The notes beneath the pieces were generated by a model that saw nothing but the letters and a program-made list of their open reading frames with translations, did not search any database and was not told the DNA's origin. A DNA stretch of 64,000 nucleotides from Streptomyces sp. NBC_01304 (lineage in GTDB: Bacteria > Actinomycetota > Actinomycetes > Streptomycetales > Streptomycetaceae): NCBI RefSeq assembly GCF_035975855.1, contig NZ_CP109055.1, positions 2,976,001-3,040,000 on the forward strand, in the 5' to 3' direction. Of this stretch, positions 51,540-60,350 are shown piece after piece. The position numbers and the translations under genes were made by a program. The number at the start of each line of letters is the position of its first letter. Positions within the stretch are counted from its first letter, which is position 1.

Positions 51540-52202
51540 GTGTCCGTTCTCCTCGAGCAGCCCGCAAGCCTGGTCGCCTATCGCCCGAACAAGCCGACCG
51601 CCATGGTCGTCGTGGCGGATCCGCGCGTCCGATCCACCGTCACCCGCCACCTCTGGGCGCTCGGAGTACGTGACGTCATCGAGGCGTCCTCCATCGCCGA
51701 GGCCCGTCCCCGCATCGGCAACCCGCGCGACATCTGCGTCGCCGATGTCCACCTCCCCGACGGCTCGGGTCTCACCCTGCTGTCGGAGACCCGAGCCGCA
51801 GGGTGGCCGAACGGCCTGGCCCTGTCCGCCGCCGACGACATCGGCGCCGTACGCAATGCCCTCGCGGGCGGCGTCAAGGGCTATGTCGTCACCGGCACCC
51901 GCACGAACGTCGGGCTCCCCACCCGGCCCGGCGCCGCACCCATCGGCGCCGCCGCCGCCCGCATGCACCGCCGCCCCCCGGGGGCCCCGAGCCACCCGGG
52001 CGGTTACCGCGAGCTTTCGGGCCGTGAGGTGGAGGTGCTGCGACTGGTTGCGGAGGGCCAGTCCAACAAGGCCATCGGAGTCTCGATGGGCCTGTCCGCC
52101 CTGACCGTCAAGAGCCACCTCGCCCGGATCGCACGCAAGCTCGGCACGGGCGACCGTGCCGGGATGGTCGCCGTCGCGCTGCGTACCGGAATCATCCACT
52201 GA
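51540..52202 (+). CDS. whiI: Sporulation response-regulator-like protein WhiI
   Basis: A 220-residue orphan regulator of late sporulation. The receiver domain (about 20-120) is atypical: the acidic pair is reduced (VVADPR instead of a double Asp). The central Asp in CVADVHLPDGSG and a Lys in GVKGYVV remain. A C-terminal LuxR/NarL helix-turn-helix is ELSGREVEVLRLVAEGQSNKAIGVSMGLSALTVKSHLARI. WhiI is reported to act as a heterodimer with BldM without classical phosphorylation. GTG start with AGGAGG. I identify it from its domains, a WhiG-type promoter and the hemE-DUF3000-rnd order. Confidence 0.88.
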   Translation: MSVLLEQPASLVAYRPNKPTAMVVVADPRVRSTVTRHLWALGVRDVIEASSIAEARPRIGNPRDICVADVHLPDGSGLTLLSETRAAGWPNGLALSAADDIGAVRNALAGGVKGYVVTGTRTNVGLPTRPGAAPIGAAAARMHRRPPGAPSHPGGYRELSGREVEVLRLVAEGQSNKAIGVSMGLSALTVKSHLARIARKLGTGDRAGMVAVALRTGIIH

Positions 52203-52217
52203 AGGATTTACAGCACC

Positions 52218-52259
52218 ACAGGGCCCGTCGACGGAACGTTCCGTCGACGGGCCCTGTGC
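52218..52259 (+). terminator. Perfect 42-bp palindrome, whiI terminator
   Basis: Two 21-bp arms (52218-52238, 52239-52259) meet without a loop. It lies 15 bp past the whiI stop and 21 bp before the rnd start. Confidence 0.82.
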
Positions 52260-52280
52260 ATACACAGATACCCTTTACAG

Positions 52281-53561
52281 GTGACCGACGCCCAAGAGAC
52301 CGCAGCAGACAGCTCACTGCGAACCACCGGAGGCGCTCCTCCGGACGACGTCGAAACGGCGCCGATCCCCTTGCTCGAGCCCCGTGACGGCATTCCTCCC
52401 GTTATCGCCGACGAAGAATCCCTCGCCGAAGTGATCGCCGCCTTCGCCGCCGGGACCGGCCCTGTCGCCGTCGACGCCGAGCGCGCCTCCGGCTACCGCT
52501 ACGGGCAGCGCGCCTATCTGGTGCAGCTGCGCCGCGAGGGCGCGGGCTCCGCGCTGATCGACCCCGTGGGCTGCCCCGACCTGTCCGGGCTCGGCGCGGC
52601 GATCGCGGACGCCGAGTGGGTGCTGCACGCCGCCACTCAGGACCTGCCCTGTCTGCGCGAAATAGGCATGATCCCGACCCGGATCTTCGACACCGAGCTG
52701 GCCGGACGCCTCGCGGGCTTCCCGCGCGTCGGCCTCGGCGCGATGGTCGAGTCCGTGCTCGGTTACGTACTGGAGAAGGGCCACTCCGCCGTCGACTGGT
52801 CGACCCGGCCGCTGCCCGAGCCCTGGCTGCGCTATGCGGCGCTCGACGTCGAGCTGCTCGTGGACCTGCGGGACGCGCTGGAGAAGGAGCTCGACCGGCA
52901 GGGCAAGCTGGGCTGGGCCCTGGAGGAGTTCGACGCGATCGCCTCGGCGCCGCCCGCGCCGCCGCGCAAGGACCCGTGGCGGCGTACGTCCGGGATGCAC
53001 AAGGTGCGCCGGCGCCGGCAGATGGCGGTCGTGCGGGAGCTGTGGAACGCCCGGGACCGCATCGCGCAGCGCCGCGACGTCTCGCCGGGCAAGGTGCTCA
53101 GCGACTCCGCGATCGTCGAGGCCGCGCTCGCGCTGCCAGCCAACGCGCACGCGCTGTCCGCGCTGAACGGCTACGGGCACCGCATGGGGCGGCGTCAGCT
53201 GGAGCAGTGGCAGGCCGCGATCGACCGGGCCAAGGCACTGCCGGACGTGGAACTGCCGCAGCCGGGGCAGCAGTTGGCGGGTCCCCCGCCGCCGCGCTCG
53301 TGGGCGGACCGGGATCCGGCGGCGGCGGCGCGGCTCAGCGCCGCGCGGGCCGCGGTCAGCGCGCTGGCCGAGACGCTGAACATGCCGCAGGAGAACCTGA
53401 TCACGCCGGACACGGTGCGGCGGCTGTGCTGGGAGCCGCCGGCGCAGGTGTCGGCCGACGCCGTCGCCTCGGCGCTCTCCGGGTACGGGGCGCGCGCCTG
53501 GCAGGTCGAGCAGGTCACGCCGGTCCTGGTGACGGCGCTCTCGGCGACGGCGACCGCCTGA
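52281..53561 (+). CDS. rnd: Ribonuclease D
   Basis: A 426-residue 3'-5' exoribonuclease for tRNA and small-RNA trimming. DEDDy exonuclease motifs: VAVDAERASGYRYGQRAYLVQL (Exo I), HAATQDLPCL (Exo II) and LRYAALDVELLVDL (Exo III). An HRDC domain (about 235-310) and a C-terminal HRDC-like segment follow. The N-terminal 35 residues are polar. GTG start with no ribosome site; TACCCT ends 7 bases upstream, so the message may be leaderless. A long palindrome separates it from whiI. Confidence 0.94.
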   Translation: MTDAQETAADSSLRTTGGAPPDDVETAPIPLLEPRDGIPPVIADEESLAEVIAAFAAGTGPVAVDAERASGYRYGQRAYLVQLRREGAGSALIDPVGCPDLSGLGAAIADAEWVLHAATQDLPCLREIGMIPTRIFDTELAGRLAGFPRVGLGAMVESVLGYVLEKGHSAVDWSTRPLPEPWLRYAALDVELLVDLRDALEKELDRQGKLGWALEEFDAIASAPPAPPRKDPWRRTSGMHKVRRRRQMAVVRELWNARDRIAQRRDVSPGKVLSDSAIVEAALALPANAHALSALNGYGHRMGRRQLEQWQAAIDRAKALPDVELPQPGQQLAGPPPPRSWADRDPAAAARLSAARAAVSALAETLNMPQENLITPDTVRRLCWEPPAQVSADAVASALSGYGARAWQVEQVTPVLVTALSATATA

Positions 53562-53645
53562 CGCTTCTCCACTGCTGTCGCTGTACGACGATGCCCCGCG
53601 GCCCGACCGGTCGCGGGGCATCATGCGTGCTCGGCACCGCTCGCC

Positions 53646-54047
53646 CTACTCGACGACGATGTTCACGGGGATGTTGCCACGGGTCGCGTTGGAGTACGGG
53701 CACACCTGGTGGGTGGCGTCCAGGAGTTCACGGCTCGTCTCGGCCGGGATCTCGTCGGGGAACTCCACGCCCAGGGTGACTTCGAGGCCGAAGCCGCCGG
53801 CGCCGTTCGCCACCAGGCCCACCTGGGCGGTCACCGAGACATCGGTGACGTCGATCTTCTTCTTGCCCGCGACGAGCTTCATCGCGCTGGCGAAACAGGC
53901 CGCGTAACCGGCGGCGAAGAGCTGCTCCGGGTTGGTGCCGGCGCCGTCGCCGCCCAGGGCGGTCGGCTGGGCGAGCTTGACGTCCGAGGTGACCGCGCGA
54001 CCGTCGCGGCCGGACGCCGTCGCCACCGCGGTGTAGAGAGCGCTCAT
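53646..54047 (-). CDS. ohr: Organic hydroperoxide resistance protein (Ohr/OsmC)
   Basis: A 133-residue thiol peroxidase reducing organic hydroperoxides. The two redox cysteines are in AAGYAACFASAM (near 49) and HQVCPYSNATRGN (near 114), with the Ohr N-terminal ALYTAVATASGRDG. AGGAGGAA precedes the ATG at 54047. It diverges from a TetR-family gene rather than the MarR-type OhrR. Two matching palindromes in the gap suggest control by that TetR. Three copies of a 9-bp repeat lie in the leader. Confidence 0.95.
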   Translation of the reverse strand: MSALYTAVATASGRDGRAVTSDVKLAQPTALGGDGAGTNPEQLFAAGYAACFASAMKLVAGKKKIDVTDVSVTAQVGLVANGAGGFGLEVTLGVEFPDEIPAETSRELLDATHQVCPYSNATRGNIPVNIVVE

Positions 54048-54059
54048 GGGGTTCCTCCT

Positions 54060-54086
54060 GAAGTCGATGAAGTCGATGAAGTCAAT
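54060..54086. repeat. Three tandem 9-bp repeats in the ohr leader
   Basis: AAGTCGATG is repeated at 54061-54069 and 54070-54078, with AAGTCAATG at 54079-54087, just upstream of the ohr ribosome site. Repeats this short vary by slippage and could tune expression. Confidence 0.6.
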
Positions 54087-54109
54087 GAGCAATGAAAGCC
54101 ACAGCCACA

Positions 54110-54125
54110 CAGACAGGTCTGTCTG
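54110..54125. promoter_or_regulatory. TetR operator 1 (ohr side)
   Basis: CAGACAG-GT-CTGTCTG, a perfect dyad with a 2-bp centre, lies between ohr and the divergent TetR gene. Confidence 0.8.
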
Positions 54126-54143
54126 GGATGCTGTGCAGCAGAC

Positions 54144-54159
54144 TAGACAGACCTGTCTG
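54144..54159. promoter_or_regulatory. TetR operator 2 (tetR side)
   Basis: TAGACAG-AC-CTGTCTG matches operator 1 at all but the outer base and the reversed centre, 34 bp away centre to centre. TAGGGT (54161-54166) follows at once and ends 7 bases before the TetR ATG, so binding here would block a leaderless start. Confidence 0.8.
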
Positions 54160-54172
54160 TTAGGGTCAAGTC

Positions 54173-54739
54173 ATGTCCAGGAAGAGCCCCGCACGCAGCC
54201 GAATCCTCGAGACCGCGACCCGCCTCTTCTACACGGAGGGCGTGCACGCGGTCGGAATCGACCGGATCATCGCCGAGGCCGGGGTGGCGAAGGCGACCTT
54301 CTACCACCACTTCCCGGCCAAGGACGTCCTCGTACAGGCCTATGTCGAGGAGCAGAGCCGGCTGCAGCAGGAGGCGGCCGCGCAGCTGCCCGAGGCGGCG
54401 CCGCGCGACACCCTGCTCGCGGTCTTCGCGCACATGGGAGAGGTGGGCGTCTCCCCCGACTTCCGCGGCTGCCCGTTCATCAACGCCGCGGCGGAGTACC
54501 CCGACCCCGCCCACCCCGTGCGGCAGACCATCGATGAGCACCGGCGGTGGTTCCGGGAGCTCGTACGGGATCTCCTCGCCCTGGCCGGCGACCCGGACGC
54601 CGGGCGCACGGCGGACATCCTCGTGCTGGTCAGGGACGGTCTCGCGGTCGGCTGCGATCTCGACGCGCCCGCCGGGCTGCAGGCCCTGGTGCGGGATGCG
54701 GTGATCCGAGTGCTCGATGGAGCCGGGGCCCGGGTGTGA
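54173..54739 (+). CDS. TetR-family regulator, probable repressor of ohr
   Basis: A 188-residue repressor. Helix-turn-helix GIDRIIAEAGVAKATFYHHFPAKDVLVQAY (about 28-57), then a ligand domain with FRGCPFINAAAEYPD, one Cys near 100, resembling the LmrA/YxaF-type C-terminal group. Two copies of its likely operator occupy the divergent gap with ohr. The Cys in GCPF could sense oxidants. Its own ATG follows a -10-like hexamer at leaderless spacing. Confidence 0.92.
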   Translation: MSRKSPARSRILETATRLFYTEGVHAVGIDRIIAEAGVAKATFYHHFPAKDVLVQAYVEEQSRLQQEAAAQLPEAAPRDTLLAVFAHMGEVGVSPDFRGCPFINAAAEYPDPAHPVRQTIDEHRRWFRELVRDLLALAGDPDAGRTADILVLVRDGLAVGCDLDAPAGLQALVRDAVIRVLDGAGARV

Positions 54740-54861
54740 CGTTCGCCGCTCCGGCCGGTGGCACTGTCGCCATTGGTTACCGGCAAGTAGCATGAAGAGG
54801 TGAGCGCGCGCTCAGGCGTGTGCGTACGCAGCGATCCCGCACCCTCTGGAGGAGAGCCATC

Positions 54862-56088
54862 GTGCCTCGTACCGTCAAGGAAGTCGTCTTCGTAGACGGC
54901 GTCCGCACCCCGTTCGGCAAGGCGGGCCCGAAGGGCATCTACCACGAGACCCGCGCCGACGACCTCGTCGTCAAGGCCATCCGGGAGCTGCTGCGCCGGA
55001 ACCCGAACCTGGAGCCCGCGAAGATCGATGAGGTCGCCATCGCCGCGACCACGCAGATCGGCGACCAGGGCCTGACCATCGGCCGTACCGCCGGGATCCT
55101 GGCGGGCCTGCCGCAGTCCGTGCCGGGCTACTCGATCGACCGCATGTGCGCGGGCGCGCTGACCGCCGTGACCGCCGTCGCGGGCAGTGTGGCCTTCGGT
55201 GCGTACGACGCCGCCATCGCCGGTGGTGTCGAGCACATGGGCCGCCACCCCATGGGTGAGGGCGTCGACCCGAACCCGCGGTTCGTGAGCGAGAAGCTCG
55301 TCGACGAGTCCGCCCTGTTCATGGGCATGACCGCCGAGAACCTGCACGACCGCTACCCGACCATCACCAAGCAGCGCGCCGACGAATACGCCGTGCGCTC
55401 GCAGGAGAAGGCCGCCAAGGCGTACGCCGACGGCAAGATCCAGGCGGACCTGGTGCCGATCTCGGTGCGCAACACCAACTCCGAGGTGGGCGAGACCGGT
55501 TGGGGCCTGGTGACGGCGGACGAGCCGATGCGTCCGGGGACCACCCTGGAGAACCTGGCGGGCCTCAAGACCCCGTTCCGTACGCACGGACGGGTCACCG
55601 CCGGTAACGCGGCCGGTCTCAACGACGGTGCGACCGCCTCGCTCATCGCGTCCGAGGACTTCGCGCGCGAGAACAACCTGCCGGTCAAGATGCGCCTCGT
55701 CTCCTACTCCTTCGCGGGTGTGGAGCCGGAGGTCATGGGCTACGGCCCGATCCCGGCCACCGAGAAGGCCCTCGCGCAGGCCGGTCTGTCCATCTCGGAC
55801 ATCGGTCTCTTCGAGGTCAACGAGGCCTTCGCCGTGCAGGTGCTCGCCTTCCTCGAGCACTACGGCATCGCGGACGACGACGCCCGCGTCAACCAGTACG
55901 GCGGCGCCATCGCCTTCGGCCACCCCCTCGCCTCCTCCGGTGTGCGTCTGATGACGCAGCTGGCGCGGCAGTTCGAGGAGCAGCCCGAGGTCCGTTACGG
56001 CCTCACCACCATGTGCGTCGGCTTCGGCATGGGCGCCACGGTCATCTGGGAGAACCCGCACCACAAGGACGCCGGAGGCGACAAGTGA
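54862..56088 (+). CDS. fadA: Acetyl-CoA C-acyltransferase (3-ketoacyl-CoA thiolase)
   Basis: A 408-residue thiolase for the last step of fatty-acid beta-oxidation. The active nucleophile Cys is in IDRMCAGALTAV near 95, the EHMGRHPMG loop near 130, the His in AFGHPLASSGVR near 355, and the second Cys in TTMCVGFGMGA near 390. GTG start with GGAGGAGAG. It overlaps fadB by GTGA. Confidence 0.97.
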   Translation: MPRTVKEVVFVDGVRTPFGKAGPKGIYHETRADDLVVKAIRELLRRNPNLEPAKIDEVAIAATTQIGDQGLTIGRTAGILAGLPQSVPGYSIDRMCAGALTAVTAVAGSVAFGAYDAAIAGGVEHMGRHPMGEGVDPNPRFVSEKLVDESALFMGMTAENLHDRYPTITKQRADEYAVRSQEKAAKAYADGKIQADLVPISVRNTNSEVGETGWGLVTADEPMRPGTTLENLAGLKTPFRTHGRVTAGNAAGLNDGATASLIASEDFARENNLPVKMRLVSYSFAGVEPEVMGYGPIPATEKALAQAGLSISDIGLFEVNEAFAVQVLAFLEHYGIADDDARVNQYGGAIAFGHPLASSGVRLMTQLARQFEEQPEVRYGLTTMCVGFGMGATVIWENPHHKDAGGDK

Positions 56089-58217
56089 GCACCACCACCG
56101 CTGAGTTGTTGAAGGGTGCGGCCGAGCTGTTCCCCGACGAGGTCGTGACGCAGGCGCACGTACGTCACCTCCAACTGCCGGGCGGGGCGGGCAACTTCGC
56201 CCTCATCACGCTCGACAACGGCCTGGACCACACCAAGCCGACCACCTTCGGCCCGCAGTCCCTCGCGAACCTGAACGCCGCGATCGACCAGGTCGAGCAG
56301 GAGGCCATCGCCGGCTCCGTCGTCGGTGTGGGCATCACCGGCAAGCCGTTCATCTTCGCGGTCGGCGCCGACCTCAAGGGCGTCGAGCTGCTCAAGACGC
56401 ACGAGGACGCGCTGGCCATCGGCAAGGGCGGGCACGACGTCTTCAAGCGTCTGTCCGCGCTGAACGTGCCGACCTTCGCGTACTACAACGGTGCGGCGAT
56501 GGGAGGCGGTGTGGAGGTCGGTCTGCACTGCTCCTATCGCACCGTCTCGAAGGCCATCCCGGCCTTCTCGCTGCCCGAGGTCTTCCTCGGTCTGGTTCCG
56601 GGCTGGGGCGGCTGCGCGCTGCTCCCGAACCTGATCGGCGCCGAGCGCGCGGTCTCGGTCATCATCGAGAACTCGCTCAACCAGAACCGTCAGCTCAAGG
56701 GCAAGCAGGTCTTCGAACTCGGCATCGCGGACGCGCTGTTCGAGGGTGCGGACTTCCTGGAGCAGTCGCTGATCTGGACCGCTTCGGTGCTGAATGGTTC
56801 CGTCAAGGTCGAGCGCGCCGAGATCGACCGCGGTGATGCGTGGGACGCCGCAGTGGCCAAGGGCCGCTTCGTCGCGGACAGCAAGGTGCACGGGGCCGCT
56901 CCGGCCGCGTACCGCGCCCTGGAGATCATCGAGGCTGCCAAGTCCGGTGACCTGCAGGCCGGTTTCGACGCCGAGGACAAGGCGCTCGCCGACCTCATCA
57001 TGGGTGGCGAACTCCGGTCCGGGATCTACGCGTTCAACCTGGTCCAGAAGCGCGGCAAGCGCCCGGCGGGTGCCCCGTCGAAGGACCTGGCGCGCCCCGT
57101 CACCAAGGTCGGTGTCGTGGGTGCCGGTCTGATGGCCTCGCAGCTGGCGCTGCTGTTCCTGCGCCGCCTCGAGGTGCCGGTCGTGCTGACCGACATCGAC
57201 CAGGAGCGCATCGACAAGGGTGTCTCGTACGTCCACGGCGAGATCGACAAGCTGCTCGGCAAGCGCCGCATCAACCAGGACAAGGCCAACCGCCTCAAGG
57301 CCCTGGTGAGCGGTGACCTGGACAAGGCCGCCGCGTTCGGTGACGCCGACTTCGTCATCGAGGCCGTCTTCGAGGAGATGGGCGTCAAGCAGCAGGTGTT
57401 CGCGGAGGTCGAGGCGGTCGCCCCGGCGCACGCGATCCTCGCCACCAACACCTCGTCGCTGTCCGTCTCCGAGATGGCGTCGAAGCTGCAGCACCCGGAG
57501 CGGGTCGTCGGCTTCCACTTCTTCAACCCGGTCGCCGTCCTCCCGCTGCTCGAGATCGTGCGCGGCGAGCAGACGGACGACGCCTCGCTGGCCACGGCCT
57601 TCGGTGTCGCGAAGAAGCTCAAGAAGACGGCTGTGCTGGTGAAGGACGCCCCGGCGTTCGTCGTGAACCGGATCCTGACCCGCTTCATGGGCGAGATCCA
57701 GAACGTGATCGACGAGGGTACGCCGGTCGCCGTCGCGGAGAAGGCCGTCGAGCCGCTCGGTCTGCCGATGTCGCCGCTGGTGCTGCTCGAGCTCGTCGGC
57801 CCGGCGATCGGCCTGCACGTCTCGGAGACCCTGAACCGGTCCTTCCCGGACCGCTTCACGGTGTCCCCGAACCTCGCCGCCGTCGTCAAGGCCGGCAAGC
57901 GCGGCTTCTACGTCTACGACTCGGGCAAGCCCGAGCTGGACCCCGAGGTCGCGGCGCTGCTTCAGCAGGGCGATGTCGTGCTCAGCGAGGAGCAGGTGCG
58001 GGACCGGGTGCTCGACGCGGTGGCCCAGGAGATCGGGCTGATGCTTGAGGAAGGTGTTGTGGCTGAGGCTCAGGACATCGACCTTTGCCTGATCACGGGT
58101 GCGGGCTGGCCCTTCCACCTGGGTGGCGTCACGCCCTACCTGGACCGCGAGGGCGTCAGCGAGCGCGTGAACGGCAAGCGGTTCCTGGCGCAGGGTGTGG
58201 CCAGCGTTCCCGCGTAA
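56085..58217 (+). CDS. fadB: Multifunctional enoyl-CoA hydratase / 3-hydroxyacyl-CoA dehydrogenase
   Basis: A 710-residue bifunctional beta-oxidation enzyme. The N-terminal crotonase domain (about 15-280) has GKPFIFAVGADLKGV, YYNGAAMGGGVEVGLHCSYR and the Glu in SLPEVFLGLVPGWGG. The dehydrogenase half (about 340-650) has the NAD motif GVVGAGLMASQLALLFLRR, EAVFEEMGVKQQVF and GFHFFNPVAVLPLLEIV. GTG start after GGAGG, overlapping fadA by four bases. It forms the FadAB complex. Confidence 0.97.
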   Translation: MSTTTAELLKGAAELFPDEVVTQAHVRHLQLPGGAGNFALITLDNGLDHTKPTTFGPQSLANLNAAIDQVEQEAIAGSVVGVGITGKPFIFAVGADLKGVELLKTHEDALAIGKGGHDVFKRLSALNVPTFAYYNGAAMGGGVEVGLHCSYRTVSKAIPAFSLPEVFLGLVPGWGGCALLPNLIGAERAVSVIIENSLNQNRQLKGKQVFELGIADALFEGADFLEQSLIWTASVLNGSVKVERAEIDRGDAWDAAVAKGRFVADSKVHGAAPAAYRALEIIEAAKSGDLQAGFDAEDKALADLIMGGELRSGIYAFNLVQKRGKRPAGAPSKDLARPVTKVGVVGAGLMASQLALLFLRRLEVPVVLTDIDQERIDKGVSYVHGEIDKLLGKRRINQDKANRLKALVSGDLDKAAAFGDADFVIEAVFEEMGVKQQVFAEVEAVAPAHAILATNTSSLSVSEMASKLQHPERVVGFHFFNPVAVLPLLEIVRGEQTDDASLATAFGVAKKLKKTAVLVKDAPAFVVNRILTRFMGEIQNVIDEGTPVAVAEKAVEPLGLPMSPLVLLELVGPAIGLHVSETLNRSFPDRFTVSPNLAAVVKAGKRGFYVYDSGKPELDPEVAALLQQGDVVLSEEQVRDRVLDAVAQEIGLMLEEGVVAEAQDIDLCLITGAGWPFHLGGVTPYLDREGVSERVNGKRFLAQGVASVPA

Positions 58218-58237
58218 CACGTCTGTTGTCACGGCTT

Positions 58238-58270
58238 CGGGCCGTACGGGAGTTGCTCCCGTACGGCCCG
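58238..58270 (+). terminator. Strong hairpin terminator after fadB
   Basis: A 15-bp stem (58238-58252 with 58256-58270) around a TTG loop, 21 bp past the fadB stop and 32 bp before the convergent glycosyltransferase end. It may serve both strands. Confidence 0.88.
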
Positions 58271-58301
58271 TTTCGCCATGCGCTTCGGTGGGCGGCCCCG
58301 C

Positions 58302-60266
58302 TCAACTCCCCAGGTCGAGGACCTTGAAGGCCAGCTCCCGCGCGGTGGTGAAGTACGGCCTCAACTCCCGCTTCCCGGTGGCGGTTTCGAGCACCGGACG
58401 CGGGAACGTGAAGACGTCCATCGGGTTGCGTACATCCGTCGCGAGCTTCCCGAAGGGGACGGTGGCCGCGTCCGCGTAGGGCCGCAGCGACATGTCCCAG
58501 ACGTCCTCGCGCCCGATCCGGGCCCCGGCCAGCGCCGACGACGAGATCTCCGCGCGCAGCAGCGCCCCGCGGACGGCCGTGATGGGGAACTCCATGCGGT
58601 GGCCCGACTGACGGTGATGCGCGACGACGGCCGCGCCCTGCGCCAGTTGACCGCCCCACAGCACGGCGTTGAGCTGCACCGACTCATGGAGCACGGCGAG
58701 CCCGCTGACCTCGGCGTGAACCTCGCGGACCACGCTGCGGACCCGCAGCCGCCGGCCCTCGGCAAGGTACGGCACGCGGTACTCGAGCCCCGCGCCCTCG
58801 GCCCGGGGCAGCGTCAGGTTGAGCAGTTCCCCGCTGTCGACGCTCTCGGCGCGCAGCGGCACGGCGTGGCCCTCGTCGGACTGAACCAGGAGCTCCCACT
58901 CGCCGTCGGGCAGCGAGCCGTGCCCGGGGACGACCGCCTCCGGCGCCGTGCGGTGGTCCCAGTCGGGGGCAAGGCGGAAGGGGAAGCGGAGCGGCTCCTG
59001 TCCGCCTCCCACGGGGCGGCACAGCAGGTGCAGCGCGTGGTCCCGGGCGTGGCCGAGCAGCCGGACGTGCAGATCGCCCTGCCGGCTCACCCGGCAGGTG
59101 GCCCGGTCGGGCAGCGAGCGGCGGGCCAGCGCGCCGCCCAGGACGTGCTCGAAGGTGGCGAGGCTCGCGGGCTCCTGGAAGCGGACGGCGTTCTGCTCGG
59201 CGGCGAGGCCCATCGCGGCCCGCTTGTCGTCGTCCTCGATGAGCTGGAGCATCGCCTGCGCCATGGCCAGACAGTCGCCGACCGGGACGAGGGTGCCGTC
59301 GACGCCGGGGCTGACGATGTTGCGCGGGCCGTGGTCGCAGTCGGTGCTGATCACCGGAAGGCGGGCGGCCATGGCCTCCACCAGGACCACGCCGAAGGGC
59401 TCGCGCCTGGAGGGCAGGACGAAGAGCGAGCCCTTGGCGAACTCGTCGTTGACGCCGTCGACCGGGCCCATCAGGAAGACGTTGTTGTACGCCTTGAGCG
59501 ACTCGATCTTCGCCCGGAGGTTGCGCTTCTCCTCGCCGTCGCCGTAGATGCGCAGCTCCCAGTCGGGGCGGCGGGTGGCCACGATCGCGAACGCGTCGAT
59601 GAGGTCGTCGAAGCCCTTGTGCGCCTTGAGGACGCCGGCCGTGACGACCACCTTGTTGCGGCCGGTGGAGCGGGCCGCGCCGGCCGCGGGAATGCAGTTG
59701 GGCAGCACCGACAGCGGGGCGCGGCCCTCGCAGGCCTCGCCGAGGGTGCGGTGCTCCTCGGGGGTCAGCACCGTCACCGCGTCGAAGGCGGTCTTGTACA
59801 GCTCGAAGAGCGGCTTGCGGATGTCGGCACGGTACTCGGTCGGTCGGGAGTGCTCCTGCGCGATCTTGAGGTACGAGCCACCGGTGGCCCGGCCGAGCAG
59901 CAGGCTGATCTTGGGGTTGGAGCTGACCACGACATCGGCGTCGGTGGTCTCGAGATGGCTGAGCAGCCGCTTCTCGGCGAGCCGGCTGACCCACGGCTTG
60001 CCCCTGACCGGGGTGTCCGGGTAGGTCAGCGGCGCCTTGTCCAGCAGCGGGTCCTCGCCGTCGTAGTACGGCGAGTTCGGGCGACCGTCCGTCAGGTCGA
60101 CGGTGCGGACCCGGCTGTCGAGCGGGCTCGGCGAGGTGTCGGCGGTCCGTCGCAGCGAGACGATTTCCACCTCGTGCTTCTCGGCGAGGGCACCGGCCAG
60201 ATTGTGGGTCGCCGTCACGACGCCGCCGATGTGGTAGCGGTCCACGACGATGAACGAGATCTTCAC
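58302..60266 (-). CDS. GT4-family glycosyltransferase with C-terminal beta-rich extension
   Basis: A 654-residue enzyme. The GT-B part (1-385) has KISFIVVDRYHIGGVVTATHNLAG, VVVSSNPKISLLL, KVVVTAGVLKAHKGFDDLIDAF, the E-x7-E region SRREPFGVVLVEAMAA and GVDGTLVPVGD. Residues 390-654 are a beta-rich region of unknown type with repeated WEL, LRAE and RVRS strands, like the wall-teichoic-acid-type domain of the next gene. The GTG at 60266 has GGAG 6 bp upstream. It lies 85 bp after a TagF-like gene on the same strand, so it probably modifies a teichoic-acid-type or glycan wall polymer. Confidence 0.9.
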   Translation of the reverse strand: MKISFIVVDRYHIGGVVTATHNLAGALAEKHEVEIVSLRRTADTSPSPLDSRVRTVDLTDGRPNSPYYDGEDPLLDKAPLTYPDTPVRGKPWVSRLAEKRLLSHLETTDADVVVSSNPKISLLLGRATGGSYLKIAQEHSRPTEYRADIRKPLFELYKTAFDAVTVLTPEEHRTLGEACEGRAPLSVLPNCIPAAGAARSTGRNKVVVTAGVLKAHKGFDDLIDAFAIVATRRPDWELRIYGDGEEKRNLRAKIESLKAYNNVFLMGPVDGVNDEFAKGSLFVLPSRREPFGVVLVEAMAARLPVISTDCDHGPRNIVSPGVDGTLVPVGDCLAMAQAMLQLIEDDDKRAAMGLAAEQNAVRFQEPASLATFEHVLGGALARRSLPDRATCRVSRQGDLHVRLLGHARDHALHLLCRPVGGGQEPLRFPFRLAPDWDHRTAPEAVVPGHGSLPDGEWELLVQSDEGHAVPLRAESVDSGELLNLTLPRAEGAGLEYRVPYLAEGRRLRVRSVVREVHAEVSGLAVLHESVQLNAVLWGGQLAQGAAVVAHHRQSGHRMEFPITAVRGALLRAEISSSALAGARIGREDVWDMSLRPYADAATVPFGKLATDVRNPMDVFTFPRPVLETATGKRELRPYFTTARELAFKVLDLGS

Positions 60267-60350
60267 GCAAGGCTCCAAGACAGGCAGAGGGGTCGGTCTC
60301 GGCCGGCCGAGTGGGAGGGTCTCGGCCGGCCGGCTGTCGGGGTGGGCGGG

